In this document: positions 63,208 through 64,000 of the stretch, one piece after another | How the letters are laid out: each line of letters starts with the position of its first letter | Position numbering within the stretch: position 1 is the first letter of the stretch | Source of the DNA: JTS-RE37 sp963756115 | Lineage (GTDB): Bacteria; Bacteroidota; Bacteroidia; Flavobacteriales; Flavobacteriaceae | Direction of reading: 5' to 3' | DNA length: 64,000 nucleotides | Assembly: GCA_963756115.1 (NCBI GenBank) | Contig: CAVWMN010000003.1 | Location: forward strand, 372,001-436,000 | The notes under the pieces: model-generated | What the model was told of the DNA's origin: nothing | Database searches by the model: none | Seen by the model: only the letters and a program-made list of their open reading frames with translations | Made by a program: the position numbers and the translations under genes

Positions 63208-63615
63208 ATTTCAGGTGTGCGTAATTATTTAAAATTTATTTATACCCGGGCTATAGGCTTCGTTTTCACCGGGTCCCTCGTTGTTCCGGTCACCGGGAAG
63301 GCATTTATTCGCGACCGGGCTGCACCCATTGGGATCAGTATCAGAATTTCTACCAAGGTTGATTGCCGTGGTCTATAAAAATAAGAGACTTTTCGGGATT
63401 CCTCATAAAAAAATTAACTGTTTCATCCAACTGGAAACAGCTCCCCGGGTATGATCCATCCTAAGGCGCAATCAGTGAAGCGATAACGCTATTGCGACAG
63501 ACAGTGCGCCCGGAATTAATAACAATTCCAAAGTAACATGTGATTTTTTTCAAAACAGCTCAGCTCATAAAGAAATTGACGGATTATCAGCCGGTAAACC
63601 TGAATGATGCTTATC
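63208..63615. other. Intergenic region with possible SusD-like C-terminal relic
   Basis: About 400 bases without an intact gene. A minus-strand frame near 63239-63352 reads DTDPNGCSPVANKCL and ends SPGINKF-stop, faintly like the C-terminus of SusD proteins (NPxGCxPVxDKC...). It would fit a lost glycan locus with the glycosidase relic next to it, but the match is weak. Nothing else recognised. Confidence 0.25.
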
Positions 63616-64000
63616 TCATTGCATTTCCAAGGCGGCTTTCAAATCGAGTTCGGCCACGGAATTGACAACCATATCAGGCTTGAAGGGAAAGTCATCCAGG
63701 ACATTCTTTTTAGATACGCCTGAAAGGGTCAGGATGGTGGTATATCCCAATTGTACACCGCCTAAAATATCGGTGTCCATGGTGTCGCCTATGATAATTG
63801 TTTCCCGCGCCTCCAGTCCAAGGGTTTTCCGGGCCGCTCGCATCATTACCGGACTGGGTTTTCCAACCGAAAAGGCCTTTTTGCCGGTTGCTTCCTCCAT
63901 CATGGCCACGATGGCCTTGATTCCTAAATTGGCCCATCCTTTTTTCTTGGGCGAGGGATCCAGGTTGGTAGCAATAAGCTTGGAACCGGACAGCACCATG
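63616..64000 (-). CDS. HAD-superfamily phosphatase (NagD/class IIA type), N-terminus outside window
   Basis: The C-terminal 127 residues of a cytoplasmic phosphatase run off the right edge. The motif-III/IV region is clear: FSVGKPSPVMMRAARKTLGL (motif III Lys) and IIIGDTMDTDILGGVQLGY (motif IV acidic pair GDxxxTD), then TILTLSGVSKK. The preceding KLIATNLDPS segment is the class-IIA cap region. Likely hydrolyses a small sugar or nucleotide phosphate. No upstream context is visible. Confidence 0.85.
   Translation of the reverse strand, partial: MVLSGSKLIATNLDPSPKKKGWANLGIKAIVAMMEEATGKKAFSVGKPSPVMMRAARKTLGLEARETIIIGDTMDTDILGGVQLGYTTILTLSGVSKKNVLDDFPFKPDMVVNSVAELDLKAALEMQ

Overview
The window looks like chromosomal DNA of a Bacteroidetes, most likely a marine-type Flavobacteriaceae. 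Evidence: a SusC/SusD pair, TAnnTTTG-type -7 promoter elements, LytTR and GlxA-type regulators, a speA-speB-deoxyhypusine-synthase-like polyamine operon, SDR-type threonine dehydrogenase, many exported enzymes with lipobox or twin-arginine leaders, and a tRNA gene without an encoded CCA. There is no phage, plasmid backbone, CRISPR array or intact transposase.

Layout. 0-9.8 kb: mostly housekeeping genes: an SDR epimerase-like protein, small secreted proteins, threonine dehydrogenase, the polyamine operon (arginine decarboxylase, agmatinase, DHS-like enzyme, acidic 105-aa protein, VOC protein) and moaE-moaC. 9.9-15.6 kb: ThuA protein, GAF protein, ankyrin protein, a GMC oxidoreductase with its small subunit, and a DUF4242-nucleotide cyclase fusion. 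15.7-25.3 kb: a long minus-strand block of exported enzymes (cupin protein with a frameshift, two paralogous amidohydrolases, GH109-like oxidoreductase, metallo-beta-lactamase-fold protein, flavin amine oxidase, cytochrome c) next to a membrane LytTR regulator. 25.7-34 kb: glutaminase, hydroxyacid dehydrogenase, an Nramp-like transporter without the metal motif, and a SusC/SusD pair. 34-35 kb: a 4 x 98-bp tandem repeat, tRNA-Arg(CCT), and a 38-bp duplication overlapping its 5' end. 35.5-44 kb: a membrane AraC/TolB/TPR regulator, a translationally coupled GlxA-LysR-hydrolase operon, a DUF5916 protein and an EamA transporter. 44-53.2 kb: six minus-strand genes enclosed by two repeat-rich gene-free regions that carry inverted copies of one element. 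53.2-63 kb: M28 peptidase, DoxX protein and a sugar-type operon (CBM9, SSS symporter, Gfo/Idh, isomerase, ThuA-propeller-cupredoxin giant). 63-64 kb: relics of a lost glycan locus and the start-less end of an HAD phosphatase.

The most distinctive system is at 45-51.5 kb: a SelA-like PLP enzyme with a twin-arginine leader, flanked by one twin-arginine-leader RidA and one lipoprotein RidA, together with an exported deacetylase, a BASS-family transporter and a lipoprotein sugar-dehydrogenase-like/cytochrome c fusion. PLP and RidA chemistry is normally cytoplasmic, so this looks like a periplasmic route that breaks down an acylated amino compound and clears the reactive enamine outside the inner membrane before uptake. 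The inverted repeats around it suggest an acquired or rearranged islet. Several other clusters (GMC pair, ThuA proteins, Gfo/Idh, cytochromes, cupredoxin) point to oxidative sugar or glycoside chemistry in the periplasm.
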